Below the pieces are notes generated by a model. That model had not been told where the DNA came from. It did not search any database and saw only the letters and a list, made by a program, of their open reading frames with translations. Positions 55,030-64,000 of a stretch of 64,000 nucleotides of DNA are shown piece by piece. The stretch is from contig GG745331.1 of the NCBI GenBank assembly GCA_000151295.1, forward strand, positions 692,309-756,308, read 5' to 3'. The DNA comes from Allomyces macrogynus ATCC 38327 (taxonomy: Eukaryota > Blastocladiomycota > Blastocladiomycetes > Blastocladiales > Blastocladiaceae). The position numbers and the translations under genes are program-made. How positions within the stretch are numbered: position 1 is the stretch's first letter; the number at the start of each line of letters is the position of its first letter.

Positions 55030-56600
55030 GGCGTGGAGCAAGAGGTGCGGCGTGTGCGATGCTCGACGACCACGAGCACGTGGACCGCGTTTTAGTTTTA
55101 GCGGTATGTGCCGTGGCCGGCCAGCACATGGGCGCCGAGATATCCGAGTGTCTGTGTGGGATTCGAGTACCGCAGCGCAACGCGACGTGGGCGCCGGCGA
55201 ACTTGATTGCCCTAGCGTTCGAGGACGAGATTGATGCGTTCTCGAGGACCTGGAAGCGCTGCGTGCGCTGCTCGCAATCAAGTCGGTGGCCATGGTGTTG
55301 CAGGTGCATTGTCACAAGCCGATCCTGACGCGCACTTTCGCGGTGCTCACGTACCACGGGTGTGAACGCGGCCGGCCACCAAGTGTCGTTGCTCAACGGC
55401 GTGGCCAAAGTGAAAAGAGGCGTTCACCCGCCCGTTCCTGTTCCTGTTCCGGTTCTGGTTCCCGTTGACCAAGGGTGCCGTCTTGGGCGCTGATGACGCT
55501 GCGCGACGCCCGCCGGCCGACGCCTTCAAGACGGTGCTCGTCAACTCGGTGCAAGAAGGCCGTTGAGCACTTCAAGCGCACCAAACCTGCCCGATTTCGT
55601 GTGCTTGTCGTCGACGTGCAGCGGTCGGCTCAGATTCAACTTGACGACGGCCGACCTGGTGAGCGCGCCGCTGGTGGTGCCGTGACCCCACGTTCCGGGC
55701 GACAACGAAACCGCCACCGCGGCAAGCGCCGACGCCGGCCTGTTCGACAAGGAGTTGCGCGCCCGTGGTGCAACTGGTCGGTATGGGCACCCTCGCTGTC
55801 GCACAACTCCCCACATCTCCTCCCTCGGTTTCTCGACGAGCTCGTCTACAACCTCATCAAGGCCACCAACGGCGGCGCGACGGCCATCTTTCACGAGCAT
55901 GTCGTGCACTTTTACCTCTCAGAGCAAGCAAGATGCGCGGCACCAGCGGGTCGCGCCGTCGCAGTGCCGTCGACTCTGCCAGCGACGTCGACGAGGACGC
56001 CGCGGTCCGGTTCTCGACGCACGCGTGCGTGAGCGTTTCCTGCAACTTTGCCGAGGCTTACTGCGCCTATTTCTTGAGGGCGACGACCAGAAATGCGCCG
56101 TCTTGGGTCGCGCCCGTCTCCGCCCCCAGCCCCCGCGTCCTCCAAGCTGATGTTCAAGTGCTCAGCCACCACGTGGTCCCCCACGACGGCCGACAACGGC
56201 ACCGTTGACGAGACGGTCCCGACGGTCGAGGACGACGAGCCAGAGGAGCGCAATGCTCGATGAGCACGAGCACGTGGACCGTGGTTTCGTGGTGCGTGCG
56301 TGCGTACCGCGGTCGACCTGCACACAGGCGCCGAGATGTCCGAGTACCTGTGCGAGTGGAAACGGCTCCAGTACCGTGACACGACACGTCGTCGGACATG
56401 TTTTGGTTCACCACCGTCAAGCAGGGCGTTCTTCACACCAGCCTCATATACTGAAACGAGAGCCCGATATTGTAATTCTCCTCGCTCCCACTGTTCTTTG
56501 GCGGCGATTTGCGCCTCTGATATCTCAAGGACGGGGTTTGAGGGGTCATGATTCGATTTCGGGCTGAGCAAAAAGTAACATGAATCAACGATCTGAGCCA
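55030..56600 (+). pseudogene. Frame-broken protein-like relic with an internal duplicated segment
   Basis: The + strand shows protein-like runs in shifting frames: DDHEHVDRVL.. with GQHMGAEISECLCGIRVP (about 55,060-55,190), EDLEALRALLAIKSVAMVLQ to LTRTFAVLTYHG (about 55,245-55,365), VNAAGHQVSLLNGVAKV followed by a VPVPV run (about 55,365-55,470), LVYNLIKATNGGATAIFHEH (about 55,840-55,900), RERFLQLCRGLLRLFLEGDD (about 56,030-56,090), and again DEHEHVDRG with LHTGAEMSEYLCEWKRLQYR (about 56,262-56,385). The first and last share about 120 bp of DNA similarity. A minus-strand frame at 56,600-56,400 (ISEAQIAAKEQWERGELQYR, ALVSVYEAGVKNALLDGG) also looks like protein. No family recognised; multiple frameshifts suggest decay of a repeated gene. 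Confidence 0.35.
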
Positions 56601-56849
56601 TAATCACTTCCCAGAAACCTTAGTGTGACAGAAAGTCTTTGAACATGCGATATCTCTGAGCAAAGGTGAAGCATTCTGTCGAAAATCAAAGAATAGTATG
56701 AGCGTTGTTTGCAATTCCCGAGTCATACAGAGACTGCCAAATCGAACCGCGCTCCAACTCGCAGCAATTGCGCTGACACGCGGCTGCAAGTCCGATCCTC
56801 GACCACGGCGCCGAAACGCGACCACACTAACGCCACATGGACCGGAACC

Positions 56850-57370
56850 GTAATACGGTCAAGCGCATACCGCAACCAGAAAACGATGCACGATGGCGGC
56901 GATGACTGTGGCAGGCCGACCTCCGCGACAGCGGCCATAACAAGCCCGACAAAACTGCAAACTTGCGTCGGCAGTCAGCTGCCAGACTGGCATGTGCACG
57001 CTTGGCCGCCAGAGAATCAGCTGCGTGGCGTCTGGCAAGTAGGCACCCGTAATGGCAAGGCGGACCGTTGGATCAACCATTTGCCACGACCAATCTCCAA
57101 GGGAGGTTGACGAGAAGCGCGCGTACAGTGAAGGTGGAGCTGGTAGGAGAACAAGTGAAGGAACGACAGCACTCTAGACGGCGCGGAATGTTGAGTAACG
57201 ACCATGGTTGTGCGCGATGCGGCGAGACGGGCGTGCTGGACGTCGGTTACGTTGGCCATGATGTTCAAGATGCCGGGCCGGTGTGGGTTGCTGTGATATA
57301 TAGCGCAGGTGCGGGGGTCTGGATGGTCAGATGCTTTGAGCAAGTCGAGCAGCAACGGCATCAAGCTAGC
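56850..57370 (-). pseudogene. Short frame-broken relic 3
   Basis: Minus strand: LLLDLLKASDHPDPRTCAIY with PGILNIMANVTDVQHARLAA (57,360-57,200), then in another frame SLGDWSWQMVDPTVRLAITG with YLPDATQLILWRPSVHMPVW (57,110-56,970). The style resembles relics 1 and 2 (Leu-rich, no catalytic motif). No gene start or stop that makes sense. Confidence 0.3.
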
Positions 57371-57693
57371 TCAAGGCAATAACGTCAAAAAGAGAAGATC
57401 CATTCTGATCAAGACCATTCAATGAAACAACGTTGCTTTGCGCGCACAGGCTGCCGCCGCTGCCGACACCAATCATGGCCGGCTGAGGGGGATCAAATGC
57501 ACAAATGACAGAACCAGAACCAGAACCAAACCCAAAACCAACACGGCCAACAGCTCCAGCTCCATCTTGCTCCGTCTGCCCTCCAGGTCCTCGGCGCGCA
57601 AAAGGGTCCGCGCCTGTCGTCACCGGCTGCCCCCGGTCCGTGTTCTCGCGCCACGTCGCGCCGCATTTTCTCAGCATACCTGGCGCGCGGCAT

Positions 57694-58808
57694 CTACGCG
57701 CCGACGAGCATCTCCTTGGTGCCCTGCAGGCCGCGCGCCGTCTCAGCCGACATTTCCTTGACCATGCCCGTGATGGGGCCCGTCGGCGCAATGCCCATCT
57801 GTTGCGCGGTCCCAATCGACGACGACGCGAGGTTGAGCGCATAGTAGGACGCGTAGTAGACGCCGAGGGCGAGCAGAGTGCCCCAGAAGCTAAAGAAGAG
57901 AATCGGCCCGAGCACCAGTAGACCGATTCCGAGCGCAATCCCCTCGACAATGCCAACGCCGACCGCGGCAATCGCTATGTACGGAAGCAGGGGCGCGAGC
58001 GCGTGAGTTGAGACCTCGTAGAACAACGGATTGGGAGGGAAGCGCGTCAAGAAAAACGCACTCAGGCAGATGCCGAGCGAGATGGCGGCGTACGTCGCGA
58101 AAATGCCGAGCGGGATCGCCGTGATCAGGCCAAACACTATCAACGTCGCGTCCCTCACCCGCGAGTTAGTGCCACGGTCTCACATCCATCACTCGTGCCA
58201 TCGAGCACTCCGAGAAACCAAAACGACAATGGCTTACGATAGACGAACGCGCGCAGCATCGGGAACTGCGCCAGCGTCGACTGCACCGTCGCGGCCGTCC
58301 ACGACGCCGTCGACCAGACCGTGTCGCGCAGCGGGCGCCAGGCCCACCCGACCGTGTCCATGACCGTGCCGAGCACCGACGTCAGCATGTTCCAGGCCGT
58401 CCAAAACACTTGGTCGAGCACCGACTCGCCCGCGTAGACGCGCGGCGTTGTTGTCGTGGCCATGGACGGCTGTTCGGCGCCGAGCGGCGGGATCCCCGCG
58501 CCGTGCCCGGTCGGCATGCCGACGCCCGCGTAGGGCATTTTCGACATGGTCTCGCCGGCGCCCATGGTCGTCGGCTTCATGCGCTCGCCGCCAAACGTGC
58601 TGTAGCCAACGCCAGGGCTCTCGCCGGGCCCGCCGTACTCGGCCGTCGTCGTGGTCGCCGTCGTCGGGCCCGTGTATTCGCCCGCCGGGTAGGACCCGGG
58701 CGTCGCACCCGTCGTCGTGTACTTGGCCACGTTCGGATCGGGGATGCCCATGCCGGGCTGCCGCGAGGTCGTCGTCGTCCCGTAAGAGGTCGTTTCATAC
58801 ATCGACAT
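57694..58808 (-). CDS. Thr/Gly-rich N-terminus plus hydrophobic C-terminal domain, membrane protein of unknown function
   Basis: Exons 58808-58238 and 58136-57694 join as C|TG, 1014 nt, 337 aa. The first ~130 residues are low-complexity Thr/Gly/Pro/Ser/Tyr (SYGTTTTSRQPGMGI, GPTTATTTTAEYGG). A middle amphipathic part follows: SVLDQVFWTAWNMLTSVLGT, WRPLRDTVWSTASW, AQFPMLRAFVY. The second exon is strongly hydrophobic: FGLITAIPLGIFATYAAISL, PYIAIAAVGVGIVEGIALGI, LLVLGPILFFSFWGTLLALG, VYYASYYALN, then a short tail. Intron-spanning RAFVYLFGLITAI reads smoothly, which supports the splice. The paired hydrophobic hairpins and amphipathic helices could suit a lipid-droplet or ER hairpin protein (promethin-like), but this is only a resemblance in shape. 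ATG at 58808 lies in aacATGt. Confidence 0.65.
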
Positions 58809-59187
58809 GTTGGTGTGGATGAGGGGTTCGCTGGTGCGGGAGCGGCGCGTCGCGGAGCGGGGGTGGGGTGGCGCGTCGGTCTTGGAGAGTGGTCGATCGA
58901 GGAGCGCGATACGGAGCGACGGCGGGCGGGTCGCGCGGCAGCTTTATGGCGGGTCTCGACACTGCGGCCGGCTCGCGCGGCGGCCGCGGCGGCGGTGGCC
59001 GTGGCGGCGCTGCATCCGGGGCGCCAAGTGTCGTCGCCGTGGGCCCAACTTCGATCGGGGGACGGATGGCGGCCGCGCCGAGCGGCCGCCGAGACATGAT
59101 CAGCGCGCCCGCCTGCGGTCGGGCTCTGCGACAGGCAACGCGTCGAGCATCCGTCACCTGCGAGTGACGCGGACCTTGAGTTTCACG
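58809..59187. promoter_or_regulatory. Divergent upstream region
   Basis: Lies between the start of the minus-strand membrane protein and the + strand candidate frame at 59188. GC-rich; no motif recognised. Confidence 0.3.
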
Positions 59188-59469
59188 ATGTCTCCTCCCG
59201 GTTTCCCTCACCGTCGTCGTCGTGGTCACGGAGGACAGCCGGCTGCCAATGAACCAGCACAACCTGCCTCCCTCCAGTACCCGCAAACGCAGCAGCCATA
59301 CCCAAACTTGCCGCCACGGCCGGGCGCGACGCTGGCCGACATCCCGGTCGACGGGTACCCGACGCGCAGCTCGGATCCAACCGGCTCAAGTTCAAGCAAT
59401 CTGACCGGATCCGACCGCAAGACATGTGCAAGCACGCAGCGAGGTCCATCGCGCTGTGTCCGAACCTAG
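59188..59469 (+). CDS. Candidate 93-aa protein or first exon, unknown
   Basis: Starts MSPPGFPHRRRRGHGG in cgATGt, then PANEP, LQYPQTQQPYPNLPPRPGAT, LADIPVDGYPTRSS and SSSSNLTGSDRKTCAST before TAG 59467-59469. The first ~62 codons follow the genome's coding bias; the rest is less convincing, and the other frame (NRLKFKQSDRIRPQDMCKHA) is also open, so an unseen splice may occur near 59,375. An NLTGSD element recurs in another frame 140 bp downstream. I do not recognise a family. Confidence 0.35.
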   Translation: MSPPGFPHRRRRGHGGQPAANEPAQPASLQYPQTQQPYPNLPPRPGATLADIPVDGYPTRSSDPTGSSSSNLTGSDRKTCASTQRGPSRCVRT

Positions 59470-60633
59470 CACAAGGTCCGACCTGACAGCCGTCGAACTT
59501 GACGCTGTGGCTCGAACTCAACAGCCCGCTTGCCAGCAACCTGACCGGGTCCGACTACAGTGCGTGTGCGGGCACGTGCGTCGAGTACCGACGGACGGCG
59601 TCGGTGCAAGGTGGAGAGATCTCGACCGACCAGCTCCGATGCTGGCGCGCCTCCCGCCCCTGGTGCGACACTGCAATCCATCTCCCAGTCACCCCATCGC
59701 TTCGGCCGGCTCCATCTCCCATTTCACCGCCGATGTCAAGGCCGCGCACTCTCCTCTCCGCTGCAGATCGTGTTTTTCTCTTTGCCCAAACACTTCTTGC
59801 CGCACTACAACGATACTTTCACTCATTGTCGCCCGGTGCTCGCCGCATCCCTCCACTTGCGGCCTGCTGCGGTCATCAACCTCCAGGCATTGAGGTGAGG
59901 TGCAGGAGTCCAAGGCAGGTCTTTCAAACGTCAGGTCCGAAATTGCTTTGATGAAGGGCGACCTTTCAGCGTGGTCGTGGGTGATACTTGCCTTCGTTGG
60001 TCCAATCCTTCGCCGCACGCACGCTCTTACACGACCCGGTTAGAAATCGCACACTTGCATTCTTCCCTGCCTCCGTTGATCATAACATATTTCTCTTCAT
60101 CTCTGCTTTTGCTTGCGCGTGTAAGATGATGGGACCTCTTTCTTCATCTCACCTTTGCTTGCCCATGGCGTTCCGCTTTTACGCGTGCCAGTGCTCCTTC
60201 CATCCTCCCTCCACTAATGATTGACCGCCGATTCGCAGCCGGGTCGCCGTCGTCGCCAATACCGCGCTCCGCCAAGGGCAAGTGTGTTACTCCAACATGG
60301 ACACGTCGCGCGTCCAGTCTGCAAAGTGGTTGAGAGATGTCTGTCAGTGGCCACGATCGTGATGCTCATACCAGTACCAGCTGTCTCGTCAAAGCTTGAG
60401 GATCATGAAAGTACGCGTTCTCATCGCCTGCTGCTTCTTGGCGAGAGCAGGTATCCAGGCAGTGGATCAAGACCCGTAGCATACGTTAGTCTGCGTTGGA
60501 GCATGCCTTGAGGCGACACGGGCTTCTCCCGCATTTTGTCTTCGAATCCCTGTCCTACCCAATGCGACGAAGAACTCGACCTCGTCCAACACATGCCACT
60601 CGGCACTTCAACCCACCCTGTATTTCCTCGCCG
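59470..60633. other. Spacer
   Basis: Between the candidate frame and the 3' end of the dsRNA-binding gene. Lower GC around 59.9-60.5 kb. No gene recognised. Confidence 0.3.
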
Positions 60634-62895
60634 TCACCACGCACTTCGCGCCCGATGATTCCCGGCCTGCACTGGCGGCCGCGTCGTCGTCCACCCGCCG
60701 GCCTCCTCCTGGACCACCCTCGGCGCAGTCAACCCGGCCCCACCCAACCCATTCGCGCCATGATACCGCGCCGCACCTTCCCCACCACCTCGCGCACGCA
60801 CCTCAGGCGCGTGCGGATCCACGCGCCAGAGCCCGGCCGCTCCACCTCTTCCACCACTTCCACCCCACCCACTCCCTCCCTCGTTCCTCAACTCAGCCTC
60901 CGCAGCCGCCACCGCCTCGCGCGCCGCGGCTTCCCGGAACCCGTCCTCGGTCGCGGCAAGCACCTGCTCGCACGCGTCCTCGGCTGCCTGCGCAATCCCT
61001 GTATCCACATCCATGTCCCTCGGCGCCGCCACGAGCTGCACGCTCACGTGTCGCAGTCCGGGCGCGTCCACGTCGACCCCCACCGCCCACCGCATGGTCT
61101 CGGGGTCGTAGTTCACAATAATCGCGAGTTTGGCGCCGAGGATGGGCGCGAGCGACTGCAGGCAGTGCATGGGCGACGGCGTGCTGCGCCAGAGCGGGCG
61201 CATGCGCTGCAGAGCGTCGTGCAGGAAAGCGGCGGTCGGGAGCGGGCGCGCGTCAGGCATGCTGACGTTGGCGGAGGCGTACCCCGGCGCGGCGGCAGGC
61301 GCGGGGGTGGGCGCGTCGCCCCATGCGCTGCCCGTCAAGTGCGTCGTCGGCGGCGACGGCCACGCGTAGGCGGCCGCACGTACGGGGGGCGCGTCGACCG
61401 ACATGGCGCGGTAATCCTGCACAACGGCCGGTGGTGGTGGTGGTGGGGTAGCACGCCGAATCGCTGCAGGCGGTGGAGGAGGTGCCACGACCGCCGCGGT
61501 CGCCGTAGCGGCCCCCCACGCTGAATCGACGTGCGCCGGAGGCGCGGCCGATGTGGTCCACTCTGCCATGACCGTGTGCGGTGGCGGCACCGCGGGAGCG
61601 ACCGTGGTCGCCGGCGCAACCTGCACCTCCCCACCCGCCGCCGCCGCCCCACTTTCGGCCGCAACCGCCGCGGCAATCAGCTTCTGCGCCCCGGGCTTCG
61701 CGACCCCCCTGAGCGCATTCAGCGTGGCCGGATCGCGCGCAACGTGCCGCGCAGCGCGTTCAAATGCGCGTTTCTTGGCCTCGGTCTTTTTCGGGCCGTG
61801 TCCAAGAAACTCGCGGTCCCAGACGGTGACGCGGCTTTCGAACCCGTTGGCTGCAGCCGCTTCCTTGGACGTGGCCGGGGACCGGCCGAGCGCTTGCAGG
61901 GCTTCGTTCACGAGCCCGATCCAGTTGACGTCGGCGGTCGCTGCTGGGGGTGGGAGGTCGGGTAAGGTGTTGGTGATGAGCACAGTGCCGGCGGGGATCG
62001 CGGGGATGCTAGGTGCGGGTGGAGCGGCAGTGGGAGGAGGGGGCGCGCCACCATTCGCGCCGCCATTCGCCTTTGCGGCCGCCGCCGACGCGGAAGCCGC
62101 AGCAATGTGCATCAACTTGCGCCGGTTCTCCTCTTTCAAGTAATCCCCGAGCGTATCAAAGTCCTTGGCCGTCCCCGCGGCCTGATCGATCGTTAACTCC
62201 CTCACAAACTGCGTGTGCTCGGCGATCAAGTCCGGCCGGTCACAGAACAGCGCGGCCACCAGAGCCACGTACGCGGCATCGCGCGTGGCCCTATCTTTAC
62301 TCGAATACACTTGGTTTGTGGTGAACCGAAACGTGGGTTCGGCGAGCGTGAGCGTGCACGAATAGAGCGACGCGGACCCCTCCGGGTCGTGCGTGATGAT
62401 GGGGAGCTTGAACTTGCGTTTCCCGCATAGTTCGCCAAAGAGCGACTGCGGCCGGTCGGCGTGCTTGGGCGAGTCGCGCTGCATCAGGAGCTCGTCAAAC
62501 GCGCACGAGGCCGCATAGTGCGGTGCGTTGGCGGGCGGGCGCGGGATGCCCGGTGGGCCACCCATGGGCGTCGGCGCGGGCGCCGCGACGCGACGGTGGT
62601 GGTGCTGATAGGCGGCTGGATCGTCGTCGCCGAACAGGAGAGATGCACGGTCGGTTGCAGGCGTCGTCGCCGCGACCGCTCCTCTGCGTGCGGCGGTGGA
62701 ACTGTTGGTGCTGGTACTCCGTACGCGCGCGTTCGCGCCAGGGGGATAGACGCCCGGCGGTGGAGAGGCCGGGTAGAAGGCAGCCGCTTCGGGTCGCAGC
62801 GCACGCGACGACGCGCTCATGGTGCCGACCGCTGCAGCGGGCGGGCCGCGCGCGTAAGGGTCGGTTCGCGCCGGGCGCGACGCAGCGCCGTTCAT
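60634..62895 (-). CDS. Double-stranded-RNA-binding-domain protein, low-complexity linkers
   Basis: Single open frame of 753 aa. N-terminus is disordered (Pro/Ala-rich). A first dsRBD-like unit starts around residue 150: SLFGELCGKRKFKLPIITHD, CTLTLAEPTFRFTTNQVYSS, SKDRATRDAAYVALVAALF. A second, with better dsRBD pattern, is WIGLVNEALQALGRSPATSK, FESRVTVWDREFLGHGPKKT, EAKKRAFERAARHV (helix-strand-strand-KK-helix). Long Ala/Pro/His-rich linkers follow, then a third folded part (HCLQSLAPILGAKLAIIVNY, VGVDVDAPGLRHVSVQLVAA) with a C-terminal Gly/Arg-rich tail. The KKTEAKKRA element at the start of the last helix is the RNA-contacting signature. No RNase III or helicase domain is attached. RNA-binding is likely; the pathway is unknown. 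A second Met at about residue 26 (GTMSAS) is an alternative start. Confidence 0.65.
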   Translation of the reverse strand: MNGAASRPARTDPYARGPPAAAVGTMSASSRALRPEAAAFYPASPPPGVYPPGANARVRSTSTNSSTAARRGAVAATTPATDRASLLFGDDDPAAYQHHHRRVAAPAPTPMGGPPGIPRPPANAPHYAASCAFDELLMQRDSPKHADRPQSLFGELCGKRKFKLPIITHDPEGSASLYSCTLTLAEPTFRFTTNQVYSSKDRATRDAAYVALVAALFCDRPDLIAEHTQFVRELTIDQAAGTAKDFDTLGDYLKEENRRKLMHIAAASASAAAAKANGGANGGAPPPPTAAPPAPSIPAIPAGTVLITNTLPDLPPPAATADVNWIGLVNEALQALGRSPATSKEAAAANGFESRVTVWDREFLGHGPKKTEAKKRAFERAARHVARDPATLNALRGVAKPGAQKLIAAAVAAESGAAAAGGEVQVAPATTVAPAVPPPHTVMAEWTTSAAPPAHVDSAWGAATATAAVVAPPPPPAAIRRATPPPPPPAVVQDYRAMSVDAPPVRAAAYAWPSPPTTHLTGSAWGDAPTPAPAAAPGYASANVSMPDARPLPTAAFLHDALQRMRPLWRSTPSPMHCLQSLAPILGAKLAIIVNYDPETMRWAVGVDVDAPGLRHVSVQLVAAPRDMDVDTGIAQAAEDACEQVLAATEDGFREAAAREAVAAAEAELRNEGGSGWGGSGGRGGAAGLWRVDPHAPEVRARGGGEGAARYHGANGLGGAGLTAPRVVQEEAGGWTTTRPPVQAGNHRARSAW

Positions 62896-63231
62896 GGTTC
62901 TGGCGGTGGGCGGTATGGTGCGTCGTGGTCTTGAGGACAGTGCGGCAAGTCGCAGGTGTTCACGGGCTCGCGGTCGATCTGGGCGTGCCCAGCACGATCA
63001 AGGACCGCAGCGAGCGTCGTCGTGTGGTCGCGGTGGTAGAGGTCGAACCGGAGTCGCCGGGGTGGCGCGGTCGTGTCCGTTGGCTGTCCGACAAAATGGA
63101 GCCCAGTCGCACATCGAATAACACACGACTTGTCATTAGTGCAACTGTGCACGCCAAAAATGAATCCCACCATCGCAAAAACGATCGGTAATCAAAACAA
63201 AAGCAAAACCGATCCAAAACGAGACACTCGT
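62896..63231. other. Spacer between two minus-strand genes
   Basis: Contains the 5' region of the dsRBD gene and the 3' region of the gene that ends at 63232. Nothing else seen. Confidence 0.35.
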
Positions 63232-63812
63232 CTACACTCCACCATGCCCCTGCGGCGCGCCGTGCGCGCGCTCGGGCGTCGTCGGTGTCGCCGGCACATC
63301 GGCCACGAGCCACTCGTCGACGACCGCGTCGATCGCATCCCTACCCGCACCGCCGCCCCCTCCATGGGACATCGGCGCATGGTGGTGGTGGTGGTGCGGC
63401 GGGGCCATATGCTGCTGCTGCGTCCCCTGTGGCGGCGTCCCATGCAGCATACTCATATACGCCGCCGCGGCCGCCGCTGCCGCTGCCGCCCCGCCATCAT
63501 CCATCAAGTGTGGGCTACTCGCATCCGCCAGCAACGGCGACGCGGCACCCGACGCCATGGCGAGTGCATCCAACGAGTCCGACAGGAGCGGCGAGGTCAT
63601 ATCCAGGTCGCCCAAAATCGGCGACGCGTAATCGTACGTCGACGAGGCCGCGGCCATGGCCGCGGCCGCCGCAGCCGCTGCAGCAGCCAAAATCGGTTCC
63701 TGCGGCGCCGAACCCGGTCCGTCGGACGGCTGCGTCGCAGCCGCGGCAGCAGCAGCGGCCGCAACGGCGTTCGCGAGGTGTGTGGAATGTGTGTATGTGA
63801 AAGAGCCATTAA
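63232..63812 (-). CDS. 3' exon of an Ala/His-rich protein (5' part outside window)
   Basis: The exon probably begins after a tag acceptor at 63813-63815 and ends at TAG 63232-63234. It encodes long Ala tracts (VAAAAAAAAATQP, LAAAAAAAAAAMAAASS), YDYASPILGDLDMTSPLLSD, SLDALAMASGAASPLLADAS, an AAAAAAAAAYMSML tract, a six-His run (PPHHHHHHAPM), and an acidic ending DAIDAVVDEWLVADVPATPT. Short acidic-hydrophobic clusters in a low-complexity background resemble activation regions of transcription regulators, but no DNA-binding domain is visible here. Upstream sequence (63813-64000) is markedly AT-richer and is most simply an intron, although the same frame stays open for about 45 codons into it. 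Confidence 0.45.
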
Positions 63813-64000
63813 CTACAGAAGAATCAAGAAGGTAGATGTGAAAGAGCTTATTCTTAGTGATGAGCATGTCAGTAGGGCTAGCAACGGTGAACCTAGAGTT
63901 GAGCTCTGAAACAGGTGTGATACTGGTCAGTTACGATCGAATGTTAACTTATTAGAGAGTAAGGTGAGCTCGGCGACTTGGACATCGATATCGAGGTGGG

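Noticed and set aside
59188..59469. Argonaute N-terminus
   Set aside because: Pro-rich start with PPRPGAT looked similar at first, but no PAZ/PIWI or further Argonaute motif follows in any frame.
63813..64000. Retroelement polyprotein fragment at the right edge
   Set aside because: The reading is suggestive of protein but shows no protease, integrase or reverse-transcriptase motif, and an intron explanation is simpler.
1..64000. CRISPR arrays, insertion sequences, bacterial operons, tRNA or rRNA genes
   Set aside because: No regularly spaced repeats, no inverted-repeat-bounded transposase, and no convincing tRNA T-arm/acceptor pairing was found by eye on either strand; a tRNA scan would be decisive.

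Overview
The window is GC-rich nuclear DNA of a fungus. Genes are split by short GT-AG introns (mostly 45-110 nt, donors usually gtacgt or gtgcgt), code on both strands, and carry housekeeping proteins that are eukaryotic and in several cases fungal in character: Erv46, Tom7, cap-binding CBP20, fimbrin, Ras with a CaaX box, a fungal-type cyclopropane-fatty-acid synthase and a fungal SLC35F/DUF914 transporter. The strong GC3 bias, a coclaurine-N-methyltransferase-like protein and large 2x6-TM proteins with cyclase-like membrane modules would fit an early-diverging zoosporic fungus (Blastocladiomycota-like). That placement is inference. There is no bacterial operon structure, no CRISPR array and no recognisable transposon.

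Layout. 0-16 kb: 3' end of a polynucleotide kinase/phosphatase gene; ERV46 with a 21-nt microexon; cytosolic leucyl-tRNA synthetase head-to-head with a PICOT/GLRX3-type glutaredoxin; a G-patch nucleolar-type protein; a decayed gene; and two SAM-dependent methyltransferase genes of the CFA-synthase superfamily transcribed divergently. 16-26 kb: CBP20, an SLC35F-like transporter, fimbrin and a coiled-coil protein. 26.9-34 kb: two tandem paralogues of a large membrane protein with two six-helix modules, the second carrying an in-frame TAG. 34-46.9 kb: a tiny three-exon TOM7, ornithine decarboxylase, a KH/SAM RNA-binding protein with a Q-rich tract, and glutaryl-CoA dehydrogenase. 46.9-64 kb: long gene-poor spacers holding protein-like but frame-broken relics, an MFS transporter, a Ras GTPase, a Thr/Gly-rich membrane protein, a dsRNA-binding protein and the 3' part of an Ala/His-rich protein.

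Gene order looks like ordinary eukaryotic housekeeping rather than one pathway. The links that the layout itself supports are the divergent methyltransferase pair (membrane lipid or small-amine methylation), the tandem membrane-protein duplication, and shared divergent upstream regions (LeuRS/GLRX3 and ODC/KH-SAM). Most exon boundaries below were derived by hand from splice signals, phase agreement and conserved protein motifs; expect an occasional error of one to a few bases. Many large antisense open frames exist opposite the GC-rich genes and were left out as shadows.
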